64,000 bases of DNA from Citromicrobium bathyomarinum (GCA_001306305.2 CP155577.1:682001-746000); one strand, 5' to 3'. Shown: positions 18,034-25,567, numbered from the stretch's first letter. Made by a program: numbers and translations. The notes: generated from the letters alone by a model not told the origin.

Positions 18034-18612
18034 TCATTTGCGGTCGGAAGAATCTGGAGGGGCGTCGGCGCGGCGCTCGGCGCGCCAGACATAGCGGCCA
18101 TCGCCTTGGTTCTTGGTGAGTATCGGGATGGCGCGGCCGATCACGGCGTTCGCCGGGAGCGCGCCGAAATAGCGACCGTCGAGACTGTCGGGATGGCTCG
18201 GATTCAGGAGGAATAGTTCCGTCTCGGCGACGATATGGCATCCCTGCCATACGGGCAGATCGCGTCCGAAGCGGTCGCTTGGTTGCGCCTGCGCCATGGT
18301 AATGTCGCCGACCGTGACGACGGCGCCGTCACGACAAATGCGCTGTCCGGGAAGCGCAACGATGTGCTTGAGGAGCGGTACGCCGTCGGGCAGGTAGCCG
18401 CGCTCGTCGAGATAGATCGCAAGCGATTTCGGAGGATCGACAACGACCAGATCGCCGACAGAAAGATCGTCGTCCGAACCGACGGCGTACAGCCCGATCG
18501 GCGCACTCGCGGAGACGTTCCAGATCAGCTTCGGACTGACATGGACGAAGACCAGTCCGCCGATCGCGAGCGCCGAGAAACAGGTCGACATGACGTAACC
18601 GAGCCGGGTCAT
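18034..18612 (-). CDS. traF: Conjugative transfer signal peptidase TraF (S26 family)
   Basis: A 192-residue membrane-bound peptidase with one N-terminal span (TCFSALAIGGLVFVHVS). The nucleophile motif SASAPIGLY places Ser36, and LLKHIVALPG supplies the general base Lys82. TraF of IncP systems matures and cyclises the TrbC pilin, so trbC at 8592-8921 is the expected substrate. The start at 18612 overlaps the DUF2840 stop by 4 bp. Confidence 0.92.
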   Translation of the reverse strand: MTRLGYVMSTCFSALAIGGLVFVHVSPKLIWNVSASAPIGLYAVGSDDDLSVGDLVVVDPPKSLAIYLDERGYLPDGVPLLKHIVALPGQRICRDGAVVTVGDITMAQAQPSDRFGRDLPVWQGCHIVAETELFLLNPSHPDSLDGRYFGALPANAVIGRAIPILTKNQGDGRYVWRAERRADAPPDSSDRK

Positions 18613-19115
18613 GATACGCTCCCCGCCGTGGCAGTGCGCTGTGTCTGTGGATCGGGCGGACAGGTCTGGCGCAGAAGCCATGCGCGGTGTTGAGTGGCTG
18701 TGTAGGAGCGCGGCCCCAAGCCTGCAGACAGCCTGTTATGAACGTGGCGCCAGTAGTCCGGCGCGGCGTCCGCCGGGTCGATGCCGAGGGCTTCGATTTC
18801 ATCGACGATCTGGAGAACCCGTTCGACCTTGGGCCAGCCGGACAGGCGCAGCAAACTGTCGCCGCCGGGTGTCACATACGGAACGGTCGCGTAGGGCTCG
18901 CCCGGTCGGGGCGCACGCAGAATGTCGATCCGGCTTATCGCCGTGCCGAAGTCATTTGCCTGCCATCGGACGAAGGCAAAGACAGCGCCGGGATCGAATG
19001 CGGCGGTGCTGCGACTGCGGCTCTGAATCGTACTCCGCACGATTCGGCCGAAGCGAATCCAGTGCTCGATCCGCTTCTCGATCCAGACGAGTTCGACAGT
19101 GGCGCCGCCGCTCAT
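18609..19115 (-). CDS. DUF2840 domain protein
   Basis: A 168-residue protein beginning with VELVWIEKRIEHWIRFG and containing RWQANDFGTAISRIDILRA and the ending typical of DUF2840. The family is confined to ICE/plasmid transfer regions and lies between the excisionase and traF genes. Function is unknown. It overlaps both neighbours by 4 bp, so it is co-translated with rdfS and traF. Confidence 0.85.
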   Translation of the reverse strand: MSGGATVELVWIEKRIEHWIRFGRIVRSTIQSRSRSTAAFDPGAVFAFVRWQANDFGTAISRIDILRAPRPGEPYATVPYVTPGGDSLLRLSGWPKVERVLQIVDEIEALGIDPADAAPDYWRHVHNRLSAGLGPRSYTATQHRAWLLRQTCPPDPQTQRTATAGSVS

Positions 19116-19396
19116 GAGCGGGCCTTCCGCACATAGGCGGGTGAGATCGCGGCATGCCGCTTGGCGGGCGGAACCTCTTGGCCCGTGTCATCCGAGGTTG
19201 AATGCTTCTCACCGCGGCTGACCCAGGCCTGCAGATCCTCGATCGCATAGACCACACGCCCGCCGATCTTCGAATAGCGCGGCCCCGTGCCATAGGTGCG
19301 GTGCTTTTCGAGGGTTCTGCCCGACAGGCCGAGAAAACGGGCCGCCTCGGGTGTTCTCAGATAGCGTGGGGGAAGTCCGGCATTGGGGTCTGGCAT
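19112..19396 (-). CDS. rdfS: AlpA/RdfS-like excisionase (recombination directionality factor)
   Basis: A 94-residue winged-helix protein: RYLRTPEAARFLGLSGRTLE, then GPRYSKIGGRVVYAIEDLQAW, the MerR-like fold of AlpA/Xis excisionases. By position (start of the rdfS-DUF2840-traF run, with an fseA/qseM/qseC block upstream) it matches RdfS of ICEMlSymR7A, which tips the integrase toward excision. The likely partner integrase is far away at 52253-53575. Confidence 0.87.
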   Translation of the reverse strand: MPDPNAGLPPRYLRTPEAARFLGLSGRTLEKHRTYGTGPRYSKIGGRVVYAIEDLQAWVSRGEKHSTSDDTGQEVPPAKRHAAISPAYVRKARS

Positions 19397-19553
19397 GGGT
19401 CGCGTCTCCGGTTAGGCCGTCCCGCTGCAGGATGCGCGGGACTGTCGGAGACGAGAAAAGCGTGAGATGACCCCCTGGAGGGATGACGATCAGCGTACAG
19501 CGAAAACGTCACCCCCTAAACTACGGCAGTAAATGACGCTGCAGCGGGCTCGA
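19397..19553 (-). promoter_or_regulatory. Leader/promoter region of the excisionase operon
   Basis: A 157-bp gap. On the leftward transcript it forms two nested stems: GTCTCCG (19404-19410) with CGGAGAC (19446-19452), and inside it GTCCCGC (19419-19425) with GCGGGAC (19436-19442). Two ACCCCCT repeats (19471-19477 and 19512-19518, approximate) lie further upstream and could be activator half sites. In ICEMlSymR7A the rdfS promoter is the target of FseA, which makes this region the expected FseA target here. Confidence 0.5.
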
Positions 19554-20417
19554 TCAGAACGGGATTTCATCATCCAGATTGGCGGCCGGTGTCTGCCGCG
19601 AGGCTTCTATGCGCTCGATGAATGCAAGCGAGGCGAGGACACAATCGATGATGAATTGCGCTTCGGAAACCTCAAGTAGCTCATTGTCGTGCGCGAAGGA
19701 GCGCTTGTTGCGCGCTTGGTTCAGACCGTCGAAGAGCTTGTGCTGAACGCGGAGTGTCGGCAGGGCGAACTCGCTGACGGCGCCTTCATCACGTAAGGCC
19801 TTGCCGTATGCGCCGAATATGGCGTCGAGCGGAGTCTTTGCATCGACGACCTGGTCCCGCGATGCGAGCAGATCGCGGAAGCGTTTGACGCAATAGGTAT
19901 GCACACGATCCAGTGCGACATCCGGTTTTTCCGCTACAAGATCGGCGGCGATGGACGCACGTAGTTTGGGCAGCGTGGTGTCGCGCGAGAAGTCCTTGAA
20001 CGCGTCGTCGAGGTTCAGCGTAGACGCATTTTCAAGCTCATTCGTGAACTGCTCAAGCCATGCTTTCAGGCGCTCTTCTTTCGCGGCGTCCGCATCCACA
20101 TAGCCATCGAGACTGCAACGATACGCCCACAAGACGCGAAGAACCTGAGCGACGAGGCGCGGTTCAGCGACCTCGACAAAGCCTCTGAGTGTTTTGCCCT
20201 TGCTCGCGCCTTCGACCTGGAAGCGTTCTTGGAATATCTGGATGTCGAAATTTTCCTCAAACCACTCGGCCATGGTTCGGTCGGAAAAGTCGAGAACGTA
20301 GCCGCCGCCACTATGAAATATCTGGTCAAAGACAGCTCGTTGCTGAGACGGCAGCCGGCGCGTGCGTCCGATAATCCTGGGAAGGTTGGAATCAAGGTCT
20401 TGCGAAGGCTGAGTCAT
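19554..20417 (-). CDS. Abortive-infection-like protein with Abi_C-type C terminus
   Basis: A 287-residue soluble protein. The C-terminal stretch LFDGLNQARNKRSFAHDNEL followed by LEVSEAQFIIDCVLASLAFIE resembles the Abi_C domain (an RNase-toxin-like HEPN relative with R-N-K-x-x-x-A-H). The N-terminal half (PSQQRAVFDQIFHSGGGYV ... SDRTMAEWFEENFDI) resembles AbiJ-type N termini. It sits between fseA and rdfS, two genes that are linked in function, so it looks like cargo dropped into the control block. Defence against phage is inferred. Confidence 0.65.
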   Translation of the reverse strand: MTQPSQDLDSNLPRIIGRTRRLPSQQRAVFDQIFHSGGGYVLDFSDRTMAEWFEENFDIQIFQERFQVEGASKGKTLRGFVEVAEPRLVAQVLRVLWAYRCSLDGYVDADAAKEERLKAWLEQFTNELENASTLNLDDAFKDFSRDTTLPKLRASIAADLVAEKPDVALDRVHTYCVKRFRDLLASRDQVVDAKTPLDAIFGAYGKALRDEGAVSEFALPTLRVQHKLFDGLNQARNKRSFAHDNELLEVSEAQFIIDCVLASLAFIERIEASRQTPAANLDDEIPF

Positions 20418-20475
20418 CCGATGAACATACCGAAAACCTTCCGTGGCGCACAGTCACTGTGAAGTATTGGCGGCC

Positions 20476-21190
20476 TCAGCGGCCTTTGCCCTGAAGAAGT
20501 TGGCGATAACCGCGATCGATCATCATCCGCCCGTAAGTGGCCAGCCGCGCAACCTGCGCCTTGAGCGAACTGGTCTTCCACGGTTCGGCGGCGACGCGAT
20601 CAGCGCCGAAGAAGGCCGTGGCAATGGCACGATAGCTGGCGCCGCTCTGGCGTCCGTCGATCGTGCGGAGGGCGCGTTTCAGTCGCTCGCGCCGATGTGG
20701 CGTAATCGGCGGATCTGAGTCGCGCTCGATAAGTTGGCGATACAGTCTGTCAGCGGCAGCAAGCCGAACGGGCCAGGCGTCATCGAGAGGAAGCAGGAGA
20801 CCTACAGGCCGATCATCGACCAGATTACCGACAAGATTGACGCCGTTCTCCAATCGCATCCACGACAGTCCGTCGTCGCCCGTTTCGCGATCTGTGATGC
20901 TGTCGGGAGGAATGGCGGCGGTCAGGCCGATGTCGGGCAGAGACGCGATCAGGTGAACCACTGCGGGTGCAGCGGAAGGCAGCCAGAAGACCGGGGCGCC
21001 AAGTGCGTTGAGCTCCGGGTCTACCGGGAAATCGCAACCCCCAATCGGCTGGAGCGCCGCCGCCCTCCTGCATCATGTCGTAGTCTTTGCGATAATGCGT
21101 GTTCCGCCGAAGGCACTCCCAGGCAAGCCCCGAGATGTCGAGCTGATCGAAATGATCATATTGGTGATCGTCGCGCCAGTCGGCCGGCAT
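20476..21190 (-). CDS. fseA: FseA-like excision activator encoded in two frames (DUF6499 + DUF2285)
   Basis: The first frame (21190 leftwards) encodes a DUF6499 module, ADWRDDHQYDHFDQLDISGL ending in the motif WGLRF at residue 54. The zero frame then runs into non-family sequence and stops at 20825. From the UUU codon of F54 the +1 frame continues as PVDPELNALGAPVFWLPSAA into a complete DUF2285 domain ending at 20476, giving a 237-residue fusion. In ICEMlSymR7A the matching pair msi172-msi171 is fused by +1 slippage of tRNA-Phe from UUU to UUC to make FseA, the activator of rdfS. The same UUU-C sequence is here. A plain one-base mutation is the alternative. Confidence 0.8.
21028..21031 (-). 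promoter_or_regulatory. Probable +1 programmed ribosomal frameshift site (UUU-C)
   Basis: On the minus strand the context is CGA UUU CCC GGU. The zero-frame UUU occupies 21031-21029; slipping by one base to UUC (21030-21028) puts the ribosome on CCG GUA GAC, exactly the DUF2285 frame. This is the arrangement described for msi172-msi171 of ICEMlSymR7A, within the conserved WGLRF motif. Frameshift efficiency cannot be judged from sequence. Confidence 0.75.
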
Positions 21191-21319
21191 GGCGAACTTC
21201 TCCCAATCACACGCCGAAATGTTGGACGGCGTCAGCTAGTTGGGATGTTTCGCCGTAAATCGGCGGGTGCATAGTACGGGCACAAGCATCGTGCGATGCG
21301 TACAGTGCATCGCTACCGC

Positions 21320-21595
21320 CTATTCCAGGGGAAGACCGTTCCTGAGAATGTCCCGATATCCTTGTTCGGTCATCCAACGCGCGCGGGACAGGTGGCTGTC
21401 GTGCACACGGCGGGCCCGCTCCGGCTCCGCCCTCGCGTCGATGCCAAGCAAGACCGGCGACACCTCTTCCAGCGATGCTCCGGCGTCATTGGCGTCGAGA
21501 AGTCGCATGTAAAGCTTGAGGTGATCGCGATCATAGACGGTCACGGCCGCATCGTTCGGCGGGGCATCTGCGATCGTAAGCGGGGTGGCGGGCAT
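21320..21595 (-). CDS. qseM: QseM-like antiactivator (small stand-alone DUF2285 protein)
   Basis: A 91-residue protein with VTVYDRDHLKLYMRLLDAND, PVLLGIDARAEPERARRVHD and SHLSRARWMTEQGYRDIL, the short DUF2285 form. In ICEMlSymR7A the protein of this type, QseM, binds and blocks both the quorum-sensing activator TraR and FseA. Start at 21595 is chosen by family length; the frame is open further upstream through the divergent promoter. It is transcribed divergently from the XRE gene at 21769. No traR or traI gene is in this window. Confidence 0.78.
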   Translation of the reverse strand: MPATPLTIADAPPNDAAVTVYDRDHLKLYMRLLDANDAGASLEEVSPVLLGIDARAEPERARRVHDSHLSRARWMTEQGYRDILRNGLPLE

Positions 21596-21718
21596 CGGCG
21601 TCCTGGCGAGTGTGGCACAATTGTTAATGAACCGGAAACCATGACGCATGCAAGCGCCGGCCGGTTGAAATGCCGCCGGTGCGACGACTGCGGTGCGCTT
21701 CGGTCGGCATGTCGTCCG

Positions 21719-21732
21719 CGTATTATAATACG
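21719..21732. promoter_or_regulatory. 14-bp palindromic operator containing back-to-back -10 boxes
   Basis: A perfect palindrome CGTATTATAATACG. Its core reads TATAAT on both strands, so it can serve as -10 element in both directions and as the binding site of the XRE repressor encoded next to it. A looser inverted repeat (AAAAT ... ATTTT, about 21740-21760) lies nearer the XRE start and may be a second operator. In ICEMlSymR7A QseC controls a divergent qseM/qseC promoter through paired operators. Confidence 0.7.
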
Positions 21733-21768
21733 TCGCATCAAAATACGCGATCCGCATTTTACTTGCGG

Positions 21769-21987
21769 ATGGATATTCGTGACGTTTTTGGAAAGAATCT
21801 CAAGCACTACCGGATGAAAATCGGCATCAGCCAGGACGCGCTGGCGGCCAAAATGGGCGTTGATCGCGCCCATGTGAGTTCGATGGAGCGCGGCCAGCAG
21901 AACGTGACCATCATCACCCTTTGGCATGCGGCGCTCGCGCTTGACGTGAAGCCGGCTGCACTTCTCGACGATCAGGCTCAGGATTAG
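21769..21987 (+). CDS. qseC: QseC-like XRE family repressor
   Basis: A 72-residue protein that is almost only an XRE helix-turn-helix: NLKHYRMKIGISQDALAAKM, GVDRAHVSSMERGQQNVTII. The start at 21769 places it correctly for family size; the frame extends upstream through the operator. Divergent placement from the qseM-like gene matches the qseM/qseC toggle of ICEMlSymR7A, in which QseC represses qseM. Confidence 0.8.
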   Translation: MDIRDVFGKNLKHYRMKIGISQDALAAKMGVDRAHVSSMERGQQNVTIITLWHAALALDVKPAALLDDQAQD

Positions 21988-21994
21988 AATTAGA

Positions 21995-22021
21995 GGCGCC
22001 CCGCCCGCTGAGCGGGGCGCC
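21995..22021. terminator. Strong hairpin between qseC and DUF736
   Basis: Perfect 10-bp GC stem GGCGCCCCGC with GCGGGGCGCC and a 7-base loop, between the ends of two convergent genes. It lacks a T-run on either side, so termination would rest on the stem alone or on Rho. Confidence 0.55.
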
Positions 22022-22028
22022 GGAAGCG

Positions 22029-22361
22029 TCAGTCGCCGTTCTGGCGGCGGGACCGCGACCAGATGAGACTGAAGCTCTCTTCGCCCTCGATGACGGTGTC
22101 GTCGAAGAGGTTGGCGTAGATCGGCGCGGTGAAGCTTGGATCGTCGAGCTTGAGGCTCAGATAGTCGCGACCTTCGTTCGAGCGTTTGGACCAAGCGGCG
22201 CCGATTTCGACGCGGCCTACGAAGACGCGGTGCGAGGGAGCGTTGTCGTTAGATGACCCCTCTTCAGGGACGATGCGGACGTTCTTCGCCTGAACATTCA
22301 GGGTGACGATCTCGCCGACGAACTCGTTGCCGGTCTTCTTGAAGGTTCCGATGGTGGCCAT
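22029..22361 (-). CDS. DUF736 family protein (copy 2)
   Basis: A 110-residue protein starting [20 protein letters not shown] with [20 protein letters not shown] and PIYANLFDD, clearly the same family as the copy at 17673-18020 but not a recent duplicate. The start at 22361 has an AAGGAGAA ribosome site. It is preceded by a long GC-rich leader related to the one in front of the DUF2493 gene. Role unknown. Confidence 0.9.
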   Translation of the reverse strand: MATIGTFKKTGNEFVGEIVTLNVQAKNVRIVPEEGSSNDNAPSHRVFVGRVEIGAAWSKRSNEGRDYLSLKLDDPSFTAPIYANLFDDTVIEGEESFSLIWSRSRRQNGD

Positions 22362-22600
22362 GTCAGTTCTCCTTTTGGCTTTCGAGCCCGCGCCCATCGC
22401 GGCCTCGATGGCGATCGGCACGGCCGGGGCGACCGCCGACGCAGTCCTTGCGACCCGCAGCGCAAGCGGAGGACAGCGGAGACGGAGTTTCTTGTTCCGC
22501 GAGGAATGGGCGAAGCCCAGGGGACGAAAGTCCGGCTCCGCCGTTGCGGCCAAGGGGGTCGAGGCATCAGCCGATCCCGGCCAGATCAGTCCATGAGAGG
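22362..22600 (-). promoter_or_regulatory. Long GC-rich leader of the DUF736 gene, related to the DUF2493 leader
   Basis: About 200 bp upstream of the gene contain CCCGCGCCCATCGCGGCCTC (near 22391) and, further out, a GCGGAGGACAGCGGAGACGG block (near 22465-22485). Matching blocks in the same order and orientation lie upstream of the DUF2493 gene (near 30482 and 30565). From 22601 to 22980 nothing coding or structured could be supported. Confidence 0.5.
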
Positions 22601-22980
22601 CTGAGACGGGCGTGGGGGAGGTTCAGGAGACCTGTAGAAAGTCGCCTGCGAATACCGATAAACGCCGGCAATATGTTTTGAAGGGTGGTCGCCCGCATTG
22701 GGCCAAGAGAAGAATGACGTCATCCGGGAGAGGGCAGATCGACAAGGCTGTGACCTGTCGTCGTCCGACGCGGCGCCCGATCGGCCCCCGCTGCCAGCGC
22801 ACGAATTCGGCCACAGGACTCTCTAGCGAACCCGGTGCACGCGCGGCCAATTTCAGTCGATAAGCTGACAACTGGACGGAGCGGTTGGGAAAGGAGCTAT
22901 GCGGACAAAACCGCCAACCGGACGGCACCAATGAATGTCCTCTTCGCGGCAAAATAGAATTTGTATCTGAGGCAACAAAT

Positions 22981-23005
22981 GCCCGGCGACCATTGGCCGC
23001 CGGGC
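22981..23005 (-). terminator. Hairpin after the tandem-ABM gene
   Basis: GCCCGGCG (22981-22988) pairs with CGCCGGGC (22998-23005), an 8-bp stem 22 bp past the stop of the leftward gene at 23028. It is followed on that strand by ATTTGTTG, a weak T-tract. Confidence 0.6.
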
Positions 23006-23027
23006 ACTCGATAAAGGCACTCGTTAC

Positions 23028-23753
23028 TTACTTGATTGCCAGAATGTCGAAGTTACTGACGTTGGCGACCACGCCGTCGTCCCAACCGCCCTCGACCAGA
23101 ACCGACGCTTTTTCGTTCAGAAGCCCGGCAACCTGCCCAGCAAAGTGTGCCTCGCGACCTGAGTTGTCGGCGAAGATGTCAAAGATTGCGAAGTTGTTTT
23201 CGTCAATCTGCAAAGCCGCCCAGAACAGCGTCTTTGGCTCTGTATCGGCCACGATCGGGCCAGCCGCCGTCAACAATGCAGCCAGATTATCGGCCTGTCC
23301 TGGAGCCGCTTCGAGCCGGATATATGTTGCAGTTGTGGCACTGTAGAGATCAACCGGTGCTTTGGCTGACAGAACGTCCGAGTTGTTGATGTTGGCGACA
23401 ACTCCAGCATCCCAACCGCCGTCTACTAATGTGTCTGCGTTTCCATTCAGTGCGCCTGCGACAGCACCTGAAAAATGGGCATTGCGGGCAGCTTCATCCT
23501 CAAAGACATCGAAGATCGCTAGGCTGTCGCCTGCTTGCAAAGCAAACCAGAGTTTGGTGCCGGGCTCGGTTTCTGCGACCAGTGGGGCAGCACCTGCAAG
23601 AAACTCGGCAAATGCGTCGGTCTGGCCGGATGCGGCGGGCATTTCGATAAAGCTGGCAGTGTGATCGTTCATGACGTTTTCCTGTGCGTTTGCGGAAGTT
23701 GTTGCAGAAATCAAAGCGAGTGCTGAGATGGTGTGAAGGATTATGGATTTCAT
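23028..23753 (-). CDS. Exported protein with two tandem ABM-type domains
   Basis: A 241-residue protein with a signal peptide (HTISALALISATTSANAQ). The mature part is an internal duplication: residues about 34-131 and about 142-241 share the same order of motifs (TEPGTKLWFALQ / TEPKTLFWAALQ, FDVFEDEAARNAHFSG / FDIFADNSGREAHFAG, LVDGGWDAGVVANI / LVEGGWDDGVVANV). Each unit looks like the antibiotic biosynthesis monooxygenase (ABM) ferredoxin-like fold, normally a dimer and here joined. Export of an ABM protein is unusual. Divergent from a LysR gene that probably controls it. Confidence 0.82.
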   Translation of the reverse strand: MKSIILHTISALALISATTSANAQENVMNDHTASFIEMPAASGQTDAFAEFLAGAAPLVAETEPGTKLWFALQAGDSLAIFDVFEDEAARNAHFSGAVAGALNGNADTLVDGGWDAGVVANINNSDVLSAKAPVDLYSATTATYIRLEAAPGQADNLAALLTAAGPIVADTEPKTLFWAALQIDENNFAIFDIFADNSGREAHFAGQVAGLLNEKASVLVEGGWDDGVVANVSNFDILAIK

Positions 23754-23838
23754 TGGTCTTCTTCTGAGTTTGGGTTCATCGTTCGTTTTCGATGAGCCCT
23801 TGTCCCATGTGCCACCCTCATGACTCCAATCTTGAAGT

Positions 23839-23854
23839 CCTATACTTCGATAGG
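23839..23854. promoter_or_regulatory. Candidate LysR operator
   Basis: CCTAT-ACTTCG-ATAGG, an inverted repeat fitting the T-N11-A rule, lies in the 150-bp gap between the divergent ABM and LysR genes, 50 bp before the LysR start. Confidence 0.6.
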
Positions 23855-23903
23855 CATTGACTATGATTGATGCGCGGTTGAAGTTGCGTATGAGGAGGAC
23901 GTC

Positions 23904-24770
23904 ATGGAAATGAATCAGGTCCGCTACTTTTTGGCGGTTTGCGAGCATCGCAATTTCACCCATGCCGCGAGTGCTTCCAACGTATCGCAACCCTCGCTTA
24001 CGGCGGCGATCAAAAAACTTGAGGACGAATTGGGCGATGCATTGTTCATCCGAGATCGTGCTGGCTGCCGCCTGACAGCGCTTGGTAAGCTTATGCAGCC
24101 AAGATTGGAACGTATGCAGTCTGAGGCAAGGGAGGCAAAAGCCGAGGCTGTCCGACATACGCGGCTAGAAAGAGTCCCGATTAGCATCGGAATAGGTGAA
24201 ACGATAGGCCATGCCAAAGTCTCGGAGGCCGTCGAACGGTTTCGTCAACGCGTGCCGCAAGCCGAGATAGAACTGATCGTCGACGCAAACGACACTTTGT
24301 TGGCGGGACTTCGCGAGGGAGAATTTGATCTCGTGATATCAACAGTAGAGGTCAGTGAGGAGCTTTATCGCATAGACCCACTCTATCAAGAGGCCTATCG
24401 TGTGGTTGTGGCGAAAGGTCATCCCCTGTCTGAGTTGCCGGCCGTATCGCTTGCTGATTTGGCAGATACAACCATGTTGGATCGCCCAAATTGTGAAATG
24501 CGAGAGGCATTGCATGGGGCGTGCACGGACCATGGTCATACGCTCTATGCGGCATACCGGTCAAACCGCGTGGACTGGTTGGTCGAGCTCGCGCGGCGAG
24601 GCTCGGGGGCCGTTATCCTTCCCGAAACGTCGATCCCTGACCATGACAATCTCGTCTCACTTCCGGTAGCCGACATGGAAATTGCAAGAGATGTGGCAGC
24701 GCTTCGTTTCCGCCATCAGGCTTCTCGCTCAGAAACAAACGAACTGGTGCGGGAGTTTTCGCGGAACTGA
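23904..24770 (+). CDS. LysR-type transcriptional regulator
   Basis: A 288-residue regulator with an N-terminal winged helix (MNQVRYFLAVCEHRNFTHAA ... SQPSLTAAIKKLEDELG) and a full effector domain. The divergent arrangement over a T-N11-A palindrome suggests it controls the exported tandem-ABM gene and itself. The start at 23904 has GAGGAGG upstream. Confidence 0.92.
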   Translation: MEMNQVRYFLAVCEHRNFTHAASASNVSQPSLTAAIKKLEDELGDALFIRDRAGCRLTALGKLMQPRLERMQSEAREAKAEAVRHTRLERVPISIGIGETIGHAKVSEAVERFRQRVPQAEIELIVDANDTLLAGLREGEFDLVISTVEVSEELYRIDPLYQEAYRVVVAKGHPLSELPAVSLADLADTTMLDRPNCEMREALHGACTDHGHTLYAAYRSNRVDWLVELARRGSGAVILPETSIPDHDNLVSLPVADMEIARDVAALRFRHQASRSETNELVREFSRN

Positions 24771-24907
24771 GCTTTGTAAAGAGCGGACATTGGCGCTTCG
24801 TGCAGCATCGGTCAAAGTGGGCTCAAACCGGTCATTCGCCGCACCCCGCGCGAACGGCCGCAGTCAGCTTAGCGTAGGATTCCACACTCTCCCGCAAACG
24901 ACCCCTT

Positions 24908-25567
24908 ATGAGTAGTCAGAAAGATAACCGGCAGGCCAATCTGACGCGCGGCATCCGCGTCGAGATCGCCAGCCTCGTCTACAACATCATCGAGGTCGTC
25001 GTATCCGTCACCGTGGGACTTCTGACCGGCAGCGCGGCACTGGTAAGCTGGGGTCTCGACAGCACGGTCGAAGCCACCTCAGCCGCGACGCTGATCTGGC
25101 GCTTGAAGGGGGAGAAGGACGGTGCCGGCAAGCGCACGGTCCTGCACCGCAAGAAGGTCGCGCTCTACGTGGTTGCCTGTGCCTTCTGGATCGTCGTCGC
25201 GGCGATCCTCTACGAGGCGGTCTCCGCCTTCATTTCGCAGAAGGCGCCGGGCTTCAACTGGTGGGGTATCGCGATTCTGGGTGCTTCGCTCGTGGTCAAC
25301 CCGTTCCTCGCCTGGGGCAAGTATCGCTATGGCAAACGGCTCGATGCGCCCGCCCTGAAGTACGATGCCAAGGACACCATGATCTGCCAGTATCAGACAA
25401 TCGTGGTGTTGGCCGGGATCGGTCTGACGCAATGGATGGGCTGGTGGTGGGCCGACCCGGTCGCGGCGCTTCTGATCGTGCCCTACGTTGCGTGGGAAGC
25501 GTTTGAGGCCACCAAGGATGCGCGGTCGGTCGAGCCGGAGGAGGCCGACGCTACTGCCGACGCCTGA
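24908..25567 (+). CDS. CDF-like cation transporter family membrane protein
   Basis: A 219-residue protein with about five or six membrane spans. GSAALVSWGLDSTVEATSAA near residues 37-56 and DAKDTMICQYQTIVVLAGIG near residues 153-172 resemble the two metal-site helices of cation diffusion facilitators, and WWWADPVAALLIVPYVAWEA is the last span. Much of the cytoplasmic domain of full CDF proteins is absent. It is likely to move a divalent metal; the metal is unknown. Its last 17 bp overlap the end of the convergent P450 gene. The 24771-24907 gap upstream holds nothing recognisable. Confidence 0.7.
   Translation: MSSQKDNRQANLTRGIRVEIASLVYNIIEVVVSVTVGLLTGSAALVSWGLDSTVEATSAATLIWRLKGEKDGAGKRTVLHRKKVALYVVACAFWIVVAAILYEAVSAFISQKAPGFNWWGIAILGASLVVNPFLAWGKYRYGKRLDAPALKYDAKDTMICQYQTIVVLAGIGLTQWMGWWWADPVAALLIVPYVAWEAFEATKDARSVEPEEADATADA

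Noticed and set aside
20825-21190. The first-frame 121-residue reading of the fseA region as an independent gene
   Set aside because: After residue 54 the zero frame loses all family similarity, while the +1 frame carries on the expected sequence without a gap; it is better described as one frameshifted gene.
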